Source of the DNA: Pseudonocardia humida
GTDB taxonomy: Bacteria > Actinomycetota > Actinomycetes > Mycobacteriales > Pseudonocardiaceae
DNA length: 64,000 bases
NCBI RefSeq assembly: GCF_023898865.1
Contig: NZ_JAGSOV010000040.1
Location: 1 to 64,000 of the forward strand
Direction of reading: 5' to 3'
Under the pieces are notes generated by a model. It was not told the DNA's origin, ran no database searches, and worked only from the letters and a program-made list of their open reading frames with translations. Shown here in pieces: positions 1-8,344 of the stretch. How positions within the stretch are numbered: position 1 is the first letter of the stretch; each line of letters starts with the position of its first letter. Made by a program: the position numbers and the translations under genes.

Positions 1-25
1 GGGACTGCTGCACTCGTAGGTGACA
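1..25. repeat. Left terminal inverted repeat of the IS3 element
   Basis: The reverse complement of these bases matches 1245-1269 at about 22 of 25 positions. There are two perfect blocks, a 9-base TGTCACCTA and a 12-base TGCAGCAGTCCC, around a 4-base mismatch zone. Confidence 0.85.
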
Positions 26-60
26 TCTGAGCTGTGGTGCCGACTGGCACTGCTGGAAGG

Positions 61-366
61 ATGTTCACCGTGCCCAAGCCTTACCCCCAGGAGTTCCGCG
101 ACGATGTCGTGCGAGTCGCGCGCGAGCGCGAGTCCGGGCAGACGCTGCGCCAGATCGCCACAGACTTCGGCATCAGCGAGTCGTGCTTGGTCAACTGGCT
201 CAAGGCCGCCGACCTCGCCGACGGAGGCCGGCCCGCCGCGGCGGCGGCGGAACAGTCCGCCGAACTGCGCGAGGCGAAGAAGCGGATCCGGCTGCTGGAA
301 CAGGAGAACGAGGTCCTGCGCCGGGCTGCAGCATATCTGTCGCAGTCCAACCTGCCGGGAAAATGA
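61..366 (+). CDS. IS3-family transposase OrfA
   Basis: This is the DNA-binding subunit of the IS3 transposase. The N-terminal part (about residues 5-50) is a helix-turn-helix around RQIATDFGISESCLVNWLK. The C-terminal third has a leucine-zipper-like heptad segment (LREAKKRIRLLEQENEVLRR), the usual OrfA dimerisation helix. I chose the ATG at 61 because family members begin shortly before the KPYPQEF-like motif. An in-frame GTG at 34 would add nine residues. The stop overlaps the OrfB start as ATGA (363-366), so OrfB is probably made by translational coupling rather than only by the -1 frameshift common in IS3 elements. Confidence 0.9.
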   Translation: MFTVPKPYPQEFRDDVVRVARERESGQTLRQIATDFGISESCLVNWLKAADLADGGRPAAAAAEQSAELREAKKRIRLLEQENEVLRRAAAYLSQSNLPGK

Positions 367-1238
367 TTTACCCGCTCGTCCGTGATTTGGCCGCTGACGG
401 GATTCCCGTCGTGGTGACGTGCCGGGTTCTGGGCCTTGCCCGCCAACCGTACTATCGCTGGCTCGCCGCTCCGGTCACCGCTACCGAGGTGAAGCAGGCG
501 TATCTGGCCAACGCGTTGTTCGACGCCCACCGCGACGATCCGGAGTTCGGGTACCGGTTCCTCGCCGACGAGGCCCGCACCGCCGGCCACCGCGGCTGCG
601 ACCGGACGATGCGGCGGATCTGCTCGTCCAACCGCTGGTGGAGCACGTTCGGCAAGCGCCGGCGCGGCAAGGCCGGACAGCCCGGCCCGCCCGTGCACGA
701 CGACCTGGTCCAGCGCCGGTTCACCGCAGACAAGCTGAACGACCTCTGGCTGACAGATATCACGGAGCATGCCACCGGAGAAGGAAAACTGTATGTCTGT
801 GCAATCAAAGACGCGGCCAGTAATCGCATCGTGGGCTACTCCATCAGTGAGCGGATGACGTCACGGATCGCTGTGACCGCGCTGAACAACGCTGTCGCCC
901 GCCGAGGTGGTGCGGCCGGATGCATTGTGCACAGCGACCGCGGCAGTCAATTCCGGTCACGGAAATTCGGGCACGCGTTGAACCGGCACGCGATGGTCGG
1001 GTCCATGGGCAAGGTCGGCTCCGCCGGGGACAACGCGGCCATGGAATCATTTTTCGCGTTGCTGCAGAAGAACGTGCTCAACCGGCGGCGCTGCGCCACC
1101 CGGCTGGAGCTGCGGATCGCGATCGTGACCTGGATCGAGAAGACCTACCACCGGCGCCGCCGCCAGCTCACGCTGGGCCGGTTGACCCCGGTTGAGTACG
1201 AAGCAATGATCACCAGACCTGCCGCACAGGCGGCCTGA
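363..1238 (+). CDS. IS3-family transposase OrfB (DDE recombinase)
   Basis: This is the catalytic subunit for cut/copy-out transposition, 291 residues and of normal length. The N-terminal HTH_21-like segment (EFGYRFLADEARTAG) precedes an rve/RNase H-fold core. All three acidic residues are visible in their family contexts: the first Asp in LWLTDITEH, the second in IVHSDRGSQF and the Glu in NAAMESFFALLQKN. The C-terminus carries the expected YNxxRRH-like region in degenerate form (YHRRRRQLTLGRLTPVEYE). It starts at the ATG that overlaps the OrfA stop. Confidence 0.92.
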   Translation: MIYPLVRDLAADGIPVVVTCRVLGLARQPYYRWLAAPVTATEVKQAYLANALFDAHRDDPEFGYRFLADEARTAGHRGCDRTMRRICSSNRWWSTFGKRRRGKAGQPGPPVHDDLVQRRFTADKLNDLWLTDITEHATGEGKLYVCAIKDAASNRIVGYSISERMTSRIAVTALNNAVARRGGAAGCIVHSDRGSQFRSRKFGHALNRHAMVGSMGKVGSAGDNAAMESFFALLQKNVLNRRRCATRLELRIAIVTWIEKTYHRRRRQLTLGRLTPVEYEAMITRPAAQAA

Positions 1239-1244
1239 CTGACC

Positions 1245-1269
1245 TGTCACCTATCGGTGCAGCAGTCCC
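1245..1269. repeat. Right terminal inverted repeat of the IS3 element
   Basis: This is the partner of the repeat at 1-25. It begins six bases after the OrfB stop codon. IS3 members usually end in 5'-TG...CA-3'; here the visible tip is CCC, so the true tip may extend a base or two. Confidence 0.85.
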
Positions 1270-1323
1270 GCTGGTGGCTTACGTTGGGCTGCCGGGTGGC
1301 GGCGCTGCGGTTGGCGACTGCGG

Positions 1324-2847
1324 GTGAAGGGGTGGGTCGGGGTGCGGGTGTTCGTCAGTCACGCCGGCCGGGACCGGGCGTGGGCGGAGTGGATCGCCTG
1401 GCAGCTCGACCAGGCCAGGATCGAGACGGAGCTGGACAGCTGGGACTGGCAGACCGGCGAAAACTTCGTCGAGAGGATGAACACCGCCCTGGCCCGCGCC
1501 GACGCGATGGTCGCGGTGTTCTCCCAGGCCTACTTCGACCCGGCCCGCTGGACAGCTGAGGAGTGGCAGGCCGCGGTGCACACGGCCAAGCAGCGACCGC
1601 GGTTCCTGCGCCCGGTCCGGATCGATGACACCCCCGTACCACCCCTGCTGGCCGGATTGCTCAGCACTTCGCTCCATGGCCTGTCTGTCGAGGCAGCGCG
1701 TCAGGCGCTGTTAGACGTGGTGCGTCCGCCGGGCCGTTCCAGTGACGAGCCGGGCTTTCCCGGTTTCGGCCGTCCAGCCGCAGCGGTGAGCAGCACGGAG
1801 GGACCGCAGCTGCCGGGGTTGCTGTCCGCGGGGCAAGCGGAGGAGGTGCTGGTCCGGAATGAGGCGTTCACAGGGTGCGACACGCTAGCCGGAATGCGCA
1901 AGGGGCTGCGCGGGGGCGGCGGTGTACAGGCCCTCAGCGGCGCAGTCTTCATCAGCTATCGCCGCAGCGATCAGCCTGCGCTAGCCGGACGTCTATACGA
2001 CAAGCTGGAATCCAAGTTCGGACAAGATGGCGTCTTCATGGATGTAGATTCGATTGATCTCGGCTCGGACTTTGTCGCGGCCTTAGATGAGGCACTAGCA
2101 CGCTGTAAAGCCATGGTCGTCGTCATTGGGAGTGAGTGGCTCAATGTCAGAGATGATGATGGTGTCAGACGACTCGACCAGCCAGATGACTTGGTGCGTC
2201 TGGAGATTGAGACTGCGCTTGAGCGGGGCATCCGGGTAATCCCGATTCTGGTGGATGGCACGCGCATGCCGCGGGCACAGGAGCTTCCAGAGGGCATAAG
2301 GGCGCTCAGTCGCCGCAACGGTCGAGACGTATCGAACGCGCGTTTCAAGTCGGACTGCGTAGATCTCGTCAGCACGCTTGAACGCCTACTCGGCGAAGCT
2401 AAGCCACCCGCGCCGCCAGCTTCACCAAATGTCCTGCGCTACATCCGCGACGTCCACAACCGGATCTCGTGGCTCGCGGACGCAGCGATCGGGGACCAGC
2501 TGGAGACGGTCAGAACCGAGGATAAGATCGACGTAGCCGACTTCGTCACGATCCTCGCCCCGACTCAGCGGCTCAACGCAGAGTTCGCCCTCAAGGTCGC
2601 ATGGGAAGAAGACCTAGCCCGGCTCGCCCGCCAGGTCAGTGCCGCGAAGCGGTGGATGCGCGATCACGGCATGTGGGGCGTGATCGCTACACGTCGATAC
2701 GTGGACGAGAGCGTCCTTCGCGGCCTCAACTTCCACAGCAATGAGCGGCACATTCAGTTGCTACTGTGGCGCGGCCCGCAGGACGACCGGTCGTTGGAAA
2801 TGTGCTTGCGCAGAATCGCGGGAAGCCATGACCAATACCCGGTGTAG
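1324..2847 (+). CDS. Chimeric protein with two TIR domains
   Basis: The product has 507 residues from a GTG start. Residues 6-130 are a TIR domain (VRVFVSHAGRDRAWAEW start; RWTAEEW with candidate NADase Glu at 79/80). Residues about 175-205 (RNEAFTGCDTLAGMRKGL, then VQAL) match the linker that in TIR or DUF4062 NB-ARC-TPR proteins comes just before the P-loop. The same linker followed by GMGGIGKST is seen in the gene at 18664-21348. Here the P-loop is missing. At about base 1938 the protein passes directly into a second TIR of a different subfamily (AVFISYRRSDQP, candidate Glu 294 in DLVRLEIETAL). The last ~130 residues form an unrecognised C-terminal domain. Codon use becomes AT-richer after about 1975. 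I infer that recombination fused the head of one STAND-type gene to another TIR gene. NAD-cleaving immune function is inferred. Confidence 0.8.
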   Translation: MKGWVGVRVFVSHAGRDRAWAEWIAWQLDQARIETELDSWDWQTGENFVERMNTALARADAMVAVFSQAYFDPARWTAEEWQAAVHTAKQRPRFLRPVRIDDTPVPPLLAGLLSTSLHGLSVEAARQALLDVVRPPGRSSDEPGFPGFGRPAAAVSSTEGPQLPGLLSAGQAEEVLVRNEAFTGCDTLAGMRKGLRGGGGVQALSGAVFISYRRSDQPALAGRLYDKLESKFGQDGVFMDVDSIDLGSDFVAALDEALARCKAMVVVIGSEWLNVRDDDGVRRLDQPDDLVRLEIETALERGIRVIPILVDGTRMPRAQELPEGIRALSRRNGRDVSNARFKSDCVDLVSTLERLLGEAKPPAPPASPNVLRYIRDVHNRISWLADAAIGDQLETVRTEDKIDVADFVTILAPTQRLNAEFALKVAWEEDLARLARQVSAAKRWMRDHGMWGVIATRRYVDESVLRGLNFHSNERHIQLLLWRGPQDDRSLEMCLRRIAGSHDQYPV

Positions 2848-3047
2848 GGTGCCTCGGGGCAATAATGCAGGCCAGCTCGGCTACGCGGCGCGGGTCGTCG
2901 GACCGGACGAGTTCCGTCTCGACGGCGACGACAACGGACGGATGAGGCTGCGAGAGCTACGGCTGAGTAGGCTAATGGCGGATACCTCAACCCGCTGGAT
3001 TACGCGTGTCCGGCCAGCGGGGTCACTCAGATCTGACCATCGCACTT

Positions 3048-3614
3048 CTACTCGTTCACTACTCGACGACGTCCCTTGAGAACCTGCCACGCCAAGCCGA
3101 TCCGTTCGCGGGCACTTGGCAGCTCCACGTCCGTATCGCCGACGAGTTGCGGCGCGCCGAACAAGTGGGCCCCGTAGGTGTAGTTCAATCCATGCGGAGT
3201 TTTCGTGATCGTCTCCACGATGTGAACGCCAAAGCGCCAGCGCTTGATCTCTAAGTCGTCGAGGTAGTCGAGTTCGCCTTTTAGGACCGTTGCATGGGTT
3301 GTCGCATCCTTAGGGCGCATGTGCGCTGGCAAGCCGGTGTAGAAGTCACCCTCGGATAGCTGCGGTCCGACGATGTTGGTTTCAACTCGCAGAAAGGCGG
3401 TCGGGACGATTTCGGAGGTGGCGGGTTCATGTCCGGATAGCTGAATGCGAAGTCCGCGTGCCGAGTGCACGCGGTCCTTATTCTTAACAATGAGAACGAC
3501 GGGCCACGGAGACGGACTGGACTCAATTTTAACGTCAAGGCGCGCGCGTCCGCTGCGCGACTCTGCCACATCAGACCTGACTCGGGAGTCTCGGGCCGTC
3601 TTAGCTGCTCGCAC
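3048..3614 (-). CDS. Hypothetical protein, probably membrane-anchored if extended upstream
   Basis: No family is recognised. The 188-residue product from the GTG at 3614 has a basic N-terminus and a beta-rich middle (PWPVVLIVKNKDRVHSARGL...), and is less GC-rich than its neighbours. Reading upstream in frame, 31 more codons are open to a stop near 3708. They encode a hydrophobic run (AAQIAGPIVAAIAAAFSAIS), a good transmembrane helix. That extension contains no ATG, GTG or TTG, so the anchor would need a rare start (ATT or ATC) or has lost its initiator. The protein lies tail-to-tail with the TIR chimera, about 200 bp apart. Confidence 0.55.
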   Translation of the reverse strand: MRAAKTARDSRVRSDVAESRSGRARLDVKIESSPSPWPVVLIVKNKDRVHSARGLRIQLSGHEPATSEIVPTAFLRVETNIVGPQLSEGDFYTGLPAHMRPKDATTHATVLKGELDYLDDLEIKRWRFGVHIVETITKTPHGLNYTYGAHLFGAPQLVGDTDVELPSARERIGLAWQVLKGRRRVVNE

Positions 3615-4290
3615 GGCAGCGCGAGACGAGATCGCTGAGAATGCCGCTGCGATGGCAGCGACGATCGGGCCTGCAATCTGCGCGGCCTGAGTCCAAGGCC
3701 TGAAGATTCACGACCATCCTTGCGCTCCGCTGACTGGGACGGGTCCTCGACCTCCGCGACGGAACACGAGCGGCTTCCTCTGCTGGCGCATGAGGAACAC
3801 AGTGCCCGATCTCCGACGACCTAAGATGTCCGGCGCCGCCGCCCTGCTCGCTACGGCGGTTAGCCGGCCGAAGGCCGGGAAGATCCGGGGCCGGCCCGGC
3901 GACGTCTTCGCGATCAGGACACAGGCGGGGCTCGCGGTCGCCTGTGATGTGGGGCGTCACGGTCAGCGCGACCGGTCGGCTGAGCACGGCTAGGCGAGGA
4001 AGGTGTGCGAAGGTCACGCGGGCGCTGTCGATAGCGCCGCACAGCCGCGGCCACCGCGCACATGCTGTCGGCTTGATCAGTAGCGGTGCGTGGCATCAAA
4101 CGTGGTGCGAACCAGTAGAGGCTCGCGTTCGCGATGTTGGCAGTGTGGCGTGCCGCGTGACTGTTGATGCTGGTAGAGGCCGGGGTCAATGTGGACGGGC
4201 CGTCTTGTAAGCGGTCGGTCGTTGACCTGGCCCCACACGTGGGCAGGGCTTGGGTGTCGTTGCGGCTGCAGGCGTCGGTAGCCTCCCGCG
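3615..4290. other. 676-bp region without a convincing gene
   Basis: Apart from the start-less membrane-helix extension of the preceding gene (3615-3707), I see no reading frame with family features. Short ORFs occur on both strands, but they are arginine-rich and look like high-GC shadows. The promoter of the downstream EVE/DUF3883 gene is presumably near its 3' end. Confidence 0.4.
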
Positions 4291-5505
4291 GTGCCTACGC
4301 CTGATGTCAGAGCTGACGACGTGGTCGGAGCGCTTGAGGAGTTCGACGCCTTGGGTCGGCGGGAGTTCCTGGCCAAGTACGGGTTCGGTGAGGCGCGGAG
4401 CTACTTCCTTGTCCGGGGCGGCAAGGAGTACGACTCGAAGGCCGTGGTCGGGGCCGCGCACACGCGCCGGCACGGCGCACGACTGACCGCGAGGGACTTC
4501 AGCGGCGGCGAGGCCACGGTCAAGAAGCTGCTCGAGGACCTCGGGTTCACTGTGGAGACGCGGGAGCCGAGCGCGCCCGTGGGCGGTGGCCCGACAGAGG
4601 AGACGTTGGGTGCGTGGGTGCTGAAGTGCAACCCGCATGTCTGGGACCTCGCCGGTTTCCTCGCCGGTGAGGAGCGTCTGGTCTACGGCTGGACGGTGCA
4701 GGAGAACCGCCGCTCGGACATGATCCGCCACGGTCAGCGAGCGCTGTTGTGGGTCACCGGCAGCGTGGACGGACCGCTGCCGCGTGGGTTCTGGGGGTCG
4801 GGGTGGACCACCGGCCCGGTTGAAGCAGTCGCCGAGCTCGGCGACGACGACCAGGCCGCAATTGACGTGGGCTACTGGCTCGACCTGGATGCGCGGGACC
4901 GCATGCACTTTGCCGCGCCGCTGGAGTTGCGTGTGTGGGACGAGCCGGTCGTGGAAGCACGGGTGGTGGAGGTCCTCGGGCCGCAAGGGTTGGAGGTCGT
5001 CCGGGCGCGGCAGATGTCGAATCCAAGCTGGATCAGCGCGGCGGATCTCGCCCTGCTCGAGCCCCTGCTGCCGTCGTGGCCCGAGGTGGGTCCGCCGGTC
5101 GCCGAGGTGATCACGGTCGATCCCGTGGAGGGAGCCGGCGTTGGTGACCCGGCGACGCGACGGCTTGTAGAGGAAGCCGCGATCCGCGCTGTCACCGAGC
5201 ACTACCGCGGCCTCGGGTACGAGGTGCAGAGCGTCGAGCATGAAAAGTGCGGCTGGGACGTGACCTGCATCGGTCCTGACGGAGCTGTCGCCCGTGTTGA
5301 GGTCAAGGGCACCGCCGGCGCGAGACCGAGCGTCCTGCTGACCCGCAATGAGCACCGGTCGGCGGTGCAGGATCCCGGCTGGGTGCTGGCCGTGGTCACA
5401 CGAGCGGCCACCCAGCCGACCGTCGCGATCTACGACCCCGCGGAGGTCCTCACGCTCGCGGAGCCCTACGTCTACCGAGTTGATCTCAACGGCACCAAGC
5501 ACTGA
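4291..5505 (+). CDS. Type IV-like restriction protein: McrA-type head, EVE domain, DUF3883 nuclease
   Basis: The protein has 404 residues from a GTG start. Residues 8-90 match the N-terminal head of ScoMcrA-like proteins (ALEEFDALGRREFLAKYGFG, then YDSKAVVGAAH and FSGGEATVKKLLEDLGF). Residues 105-245 look like an EVE/PUA-fold base reader (WVLKCNPHVWDL, then VYGWTVQENRRSDMIRHGQR). Residues 285-385 form a DUF3883 (NOV C-terminal) PD-(D/E)XK-like nuclease. The catalytic set is visible as D323 in GWD and E337-V-K339 in RVEVKG. EVE and PUA folds bind modified bases, so this is best read as a modification-dependent restriction enzyme that cuts phage DNA with altered bases. That role is inferred from domain content. 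Confidence 0.82.
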   Translation: MPTPDVRADDVVGALEEFDALGRREFLAKYGFGEARSYFLVRGGKEYDSKAVVGAAHTRRHGARLTARDFSGGEATVKKLLEDLGFTVETREPSAPVGGGPTEETLGAWVLKCNPHVWDLAGFLAGEERLVYGWTVQENRRSDMIRHGQRALLWVTGSVDGPLPRGFWGSGWTTGPVEAVAELGDDDQAAIDVGYWLDLDARDRMHFAAPLELRVWDEPVVEARVVEVLGPQGLEVVRARQMSNPSWISAADLALLEPLLPSWPEVGPPVAEVITVDPVEGAGVGDPATRRLVEEAAIRAVTEHYRGLGYEVQSVEHEKCGWDVTCIGPDGAVARVEVKGTAGARPSVLLTRNEHRSAVQDPGWVLAVVTRAATQPTVAIYDPAEVLTLAEPYVYRVDLNGTKH

Positions 5506-5537
5506 GCACGCGCAGCCGCACTGGGCAATTTGTGACC

Positions 5538-5684
5538 GTCGATCCACCAACTGATCCCCGAACTGCAACGCACTACTGCCAGGGGTGTCCTGCTGACCAC
5601 CCGCGCGGCACCGACTGCGACCACGGATGCCAGACATGGTGGCGGCAGTGTTCGGACTACGCATCAGATGATCGCTGCACTCAA
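5538..5684. repeat. Diverged dispersed repeat, copy 1
   Basis: About 150 bp resembles 21960-22105 in the same orientation. The shared blocks are an 18-base region ending CGAACTGCA (GATCCAC.AAC.GATCC.CGAACTGCA) and GGCGGCAG.GTTCGGACTACG.ATCAGA. Both copies lie just beyond the 3' end of a minus-strand accessory gene. I cannot tell whether it is IS-derived, a decayed coding fragment or a regulatory element. Confidence 0.5.
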
Positions 5685-5714
5685 TCTATTTCGTCGTCGC
5701 GGTTCTTGTATCGG

Positions 5715-6350
5715 TTACTCAAATTCTTCGGGGCTGGGAGCGGCAGAATACATTGAATCTATCCAGTCCTCTACTGCGATCAGTTTCCCGAGTTCTTCAT
5801 CGAGGAGTGCTGCGAGTGCCGGGAAGTCAGCGCGGTCCTGGCTCTCGGGCATCTCGCCCGAGTAGCGGAACGCAGTCCCCCTCTGATCTGCTTCATGCAA
5901 CATCTGAATGACCTTCTTCACTCCGCTAGGAAACGGCTCCGCGAGATCGAGGGCCTCGTAGTGCTTGAGCAGCTCATTCAACAGCTTCGCAAGGTTGTGA
6001 CCAAGGGTCTTCTTTAGTCTCTCGCCGACGACGTCGGAGCTGAGGCTAGGGGCCGCGGAATCATGGTAGCGACGTCGAACGCTGGCGAGATAGCGGATGA
6101 AGTTCTTCAACTGCAGTTCAAAGGCTTGACGGTACAGCATGAGGAAGGGCATCAGGATGGTGTCGTCTATAGGTTGCCCGGAGTACGTGCCTGCGAGCCT
6201 CGTCGCTGCCTCGCGATAGAATAAGGCATAATCCCTATCGGTCTGGTGCGGGTAACGAACTATTAGTCGACTATACACTTCATTGGGAACCGTTTGAAGG
6301 AGGCGAAGCGGCTTGCCGCTCGAGCTCGAATACTTGGGAGTGGCGCTCAT
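5715..6350 (-). CDS. Hypothetical protein, predicted all-helical (HEPN-like possibility)
   Basis: The product has about 211 residues from the ATG at 6350; a GTG at 6368 would add six. Composition is markedly less GC-rich than chromosomal neighbours, which fits horizontal transfer. The sequence is dominated by amphipathic helices (ILMPFLMLYRQAFELQLKNF; RLKKTLGHNLAKLLNELLKH). The Arg/His-containing helical pair, with GHNLAKLL after a region ending FIRYL, resembles HEPN-type proteins, but I do not see a clear RxxxxH catalytic motif. The location next to a restriction-like gene suggests a defence or toxin-like role; this is only contextual. Confidence 0.5.
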   Translation of the reverse strand: MSATPKYSSSSGKPLRLLQTVPNEVYSRLIVRYPHQTDRDYALFYREAATRLAGTYSGQPIDDTILMPFLMLYRQAFELQLKNFIRYLASVRRRYHDSAAPSLSSDVVGERLKKTLGHNLAKLLNELLKHYEALDLAEPFPSGVKKVIQMLHEADQRGTAFRYSGEMPESQDRADFPALAALLDEELGKLIAVEDWIDSMYSAAPSPEEFE

Positions 6351-6368
6351 GGTGTCTAGTCTACGCAC

Positions 6369-6977
6369 CCTTAAGTGCGGGTAGAGAAGCGTTCTCTAGC
6401 TTGGACTTGGTACAAGTCTCGCGAATTGCGCTTGTGCAAGGGATCAATCACGACCCGGATCGTGCAGCTCGCGATCTGAGCTCAGCAACTTCCAGATGCT
6501 CTCCTGCCGCCTCCGGGCAGTCCTGTGGAAGGCCCGTCTGACAGCGCCTTTGCACGGCACCAGTTCGTCCAAAGAGGACCCGCTGTCAATGCTTCTGTCA
6601 ATGAAAGCTCGCCGTTCGGAGCCAGCCCAGCCAGCTCAGCCAGCCCTTGGTCGAGGCTGACCAGCTCCGGGCAGGCTGTGGGTGCGTCCAGCCGGACTTT
6701 TAATCCGCGGGTTCGGGGTTCGATCCCCCGGGGGCCCACCGATACTGACCAGGTCGTTTGCGCCTGTGAACGATCATGTCGTCGGCGTCTGTCAATGGCT
6801 TCCGCAGGTATTCTTGAGCGTCGAAGCTCGGCGGCAGCAGTCCCGACGGTCGGCTGGGCGCCCCACCACCGCGGAACAACCGTGTGACCTGCCGCGACAG
6901 GACCGGCGGACGGGTGGTCCGGGACTCTGCGCTCAGGGCCGCGCGGGCCGTGTGAAGTGCTGCGACGCCGGGGCTGG
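6369..6977. other. 609-bp non-coding region with attachment-site arm
   Basis: No supported gene is seen. The region holds an arm motif with two GTCAATG copies (GCTGTCAATG... at 6582-6603) 120 bp before the tRNA-Lys 3' fragment. The same motif with the same spacing occurs before the second tRNA fragment (26053-26075). Confidence 0.6.
6693..6741 (+). repeat. tRNA-Lys(UUU) 3'-end fragment, attachment-site scar (copy 1)
   Basis: The bases read as the anticodon loop CTTTTAA (anticodon UUU, Lys), the 3' anticodon stem, a variable region, a perfect T-arm (CGGGG-TTCGATC-CCCCG) and the 3' acceptor strand GGGGCCC-A-CC. The 5' half is absent: the expected GGGCCCC acceptor partner is not found about 70 bp upstream, so this is not a functional tRNA. 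Bases 6702-6741 are identical to 26172-26211. Such 3' tRNA fragments are typical attB/attP cores of tyrosine-recombinase elements. Confidence 0.82.
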
Positions 6978-7799
6978 TCAGTGCCCAGGCGCGGGATGTT
7001 CGCCCGGTTCGTTGATCGGAAGGCAGATCCGGACGGTGAACGTGCTCTCGTTGGGGTTGTCGAGGTTGGTGTATTCCTCGAGGACCGGGCCGCCCGGGCA
7101 GGCGCCGCGCTGGTCGAGGCTGGCGAAGACTGCGTGGTAGGCCAGTGGGAGTGTTGCGGGACTGCCGCGGTGGATGGTCGTCAGGGCGCGGCCGGCCGGC
7201 AGTGGTGCGGTGTCGAGGTCGCCGGGTTCGATTCGGTCGACTGGGGCGAAGGCGAAGCCGCTGACGTTGTCGGCCAGGTCGACGGGGAATGTTGCGCCCC
7301 ATGGTCCCGTCCGGCGGTGTCCGCCGTGCCGTAGAGCCGAGCGCAGGCGCGCGATCGTGCGGGTCACGCCGGGCTCGAGCTCGGCCGCTGGCAGCAGGAA
7401 CGGCAGCGCTGCCACTTCCCGGGGGTGCAGTGTCACGATGTCGACGTCGTAGGTGCTCTGCGCGTCGTCGGTGAGCAGTTCGTCGAGCTGGCGTAGCCGC
7501 CGGCGACCGGCCTCGATCTGCGTTTCGATGCGCTGGCGTTCGTGCAGCAGGACGGTGGCGGCCGTGGATCGGTCCGTGAGGATGCGCGCGATGCTCGCCG
7601 GCGGGACGCCGAGCGCCCGCAGTCGGGCGATGAGCGTCGCGGCCGGGAGCTGTTCGAGGGTGTAGCGCCGGTAGCCGGTGGTCGGGTCGACCAGGGCCGG
7701 GGACAGCAGCCTGATCCTGTCGTAGTAGCGCAGGGTGGAGATCGGCAGGCGAGAGCGACGCGCGAAGTCGCCGATCATCAGCTCGCGCCGCTCGGTCAT
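6978..7799 (-). CDS. MerR-family regulator with GyrI-like effector domain
   Basis: The product has 273 residues. The N-terminal MerR winged HTH is clear (MIGDFARRSRLPISTLRYYDR, then LVDPTTGYRRYT), followed by a coiled-coil dimer helix (residues ~75-110) and a C-terminal GyrI/BmrR-like ligand-binding half (about 125-273). It is a likely drug- or metabolite-sensing transcription regulator. The start ATG (7797-7799) overlaps the stop of the SnoaL-like gene as ATGA, so the two are co-translated. The target is probably its own operon. The ligand is unknown. Confidence 0.88.
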   Translation of the reverse strand: MTERRELMIGDFARRSRLPISTLRYYDRIRLLSPALVDPTTGYRRYTLEQLPAATLIARLRALGVPPASIARILTDRSTAATVLLHERQRIETQIEAGRRRLRQLDELLTDDAQSTYDVDIVTLHPREVAALPFLLPAAELEPGVTRTIARLRSALRHGGHRRTGPWGATFPVDLADNVSGFAFAPVDRIEPGDLDTAPLPAGRALTTIHRGSPATLPLAYHAVFASLDQRGACPGGPVLEEYTNLDNPNESTFTVRICLPINEPGEHPAPGH

Positions 7800-8272
7800 G
7801 TGGCCAGCATGGTGGAGGTCGGGGTGGTGACCTCGACCGTGGGACGGCGGGCGAGGATCGCGGCGACGGCGGCGGGGCGGATGCCGAGGGCGTGCAGGGC
7901 GGCGCCACGGTCGAAGTGCTCCCGGTAGTGGTGGCACAGTCCGTCGCGGGTCTCGAAGACCGACACTCCCGTGAACGTCAGGGTGCGCCCGGCGCTCGCC
8001 GGAACGGCGGCGCTGACGGTGAGGGTGAACCTCCACTCGCCGAGAGTGCAGTTCTGGTCAGCAACGACGCGCGTCATGGTCCACTCGTGGTGGTCGCCCT
8101 CAGCGTACATGCGCTCGAACAGGGCGCGGATCTGATCGTGCCCGGCGAACATGCCGTAGAACAGGTCACGGTAGTGGGCGTCCGGCGAGAAACACGCCAG
8201 GACTCGGTCGACGTCGCGGCTGTTGAACGACGAGGCGAAGCGATGCGCGACGGAGGCTTCGAGGTTCGTCAT
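7796..8272 (-). CDS. SnoaL/NTF2-like protein
   Basis: About 158 residues from the ATG at 8272; an in-frame start at 8323 would add 17 residues without family features. The sequence has the NTF2-like pattern of SnoaL-type proteins: VAHRFASSFNSRDVDRVLAC, then PDAHYRDLFYGMFAGHDQIR, and a C-terminal VFETRDGLCHHYREHFD. Members include polyketide cyclases, isomerases and non-enzymatic binders. Coupling to a MerR regulator suggests a stress- or small-molecule-response cassette. The exact substrate cannot be read from the sequence. Confidence 0.8.
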   Translation of the reverse strand: MTNLEASVAHRFASSFNSRDVDRVLACFSPDAHYRDLFYGMFAGHDQIRALFERMYAEGDHHEWTMTRVVADQNCTLGEWRFTLTVSAAVPASAGRTLTFTGVSVFETRDGLCHHYREHFDRGAALHALGIRPAAVAAILARRPTVEVTTPTSTMLAT

Positions 8273-8344
8273 AGCCCAGACGCTGAGCCCTGAAGCCGGG
8301 TGAGAGTCAAGCCAGACCGACATGCCTCCTGCCCGCTGGTCAGG

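Larger units (their letters stand above)
1..1269 (+). mobile_element. IS3-family insertion sequence, apparently complete
   Basis: The element is bounded by imperfect 25-bp terminal inverted repeats (1-25 and 1245-1269) and carries two overlapping genes, an HTH/leucine-zipper OrfA and a DDE OrfB. This is the standard IS3-family plan, and about 1.27 kb is the usual size. Both reading frames are open and the catalytic residues are present, so it may still be active. The left end coincides with the first base of the window, so the outer terminal bases and the target duplication on that side cannot be seen. It lies 55 bp upstream of the chimeric TIR gene and could supply outward transcription to it. 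Confidence 0.9.

Noticed and set aside
3790..3993. Short plus-strand ORF (67 codons)
   Set aside because: No family resemblance, no ribosome site and typical high-GC shadow composition.
6482..6739. Minus-strand ORF containing GIEPRTRGLK
   Set aside because: This peptide is the well-known spurious translation of the antisense of a tRNA 3' end. The same occurs at 25898-26209.
6667..6741. Complete functional tRNA-Lys gene
   Set aside because: No 5' acceptor strand GGGCCCC or D-arm precedes the anticodon stem; only the 3' part exists.
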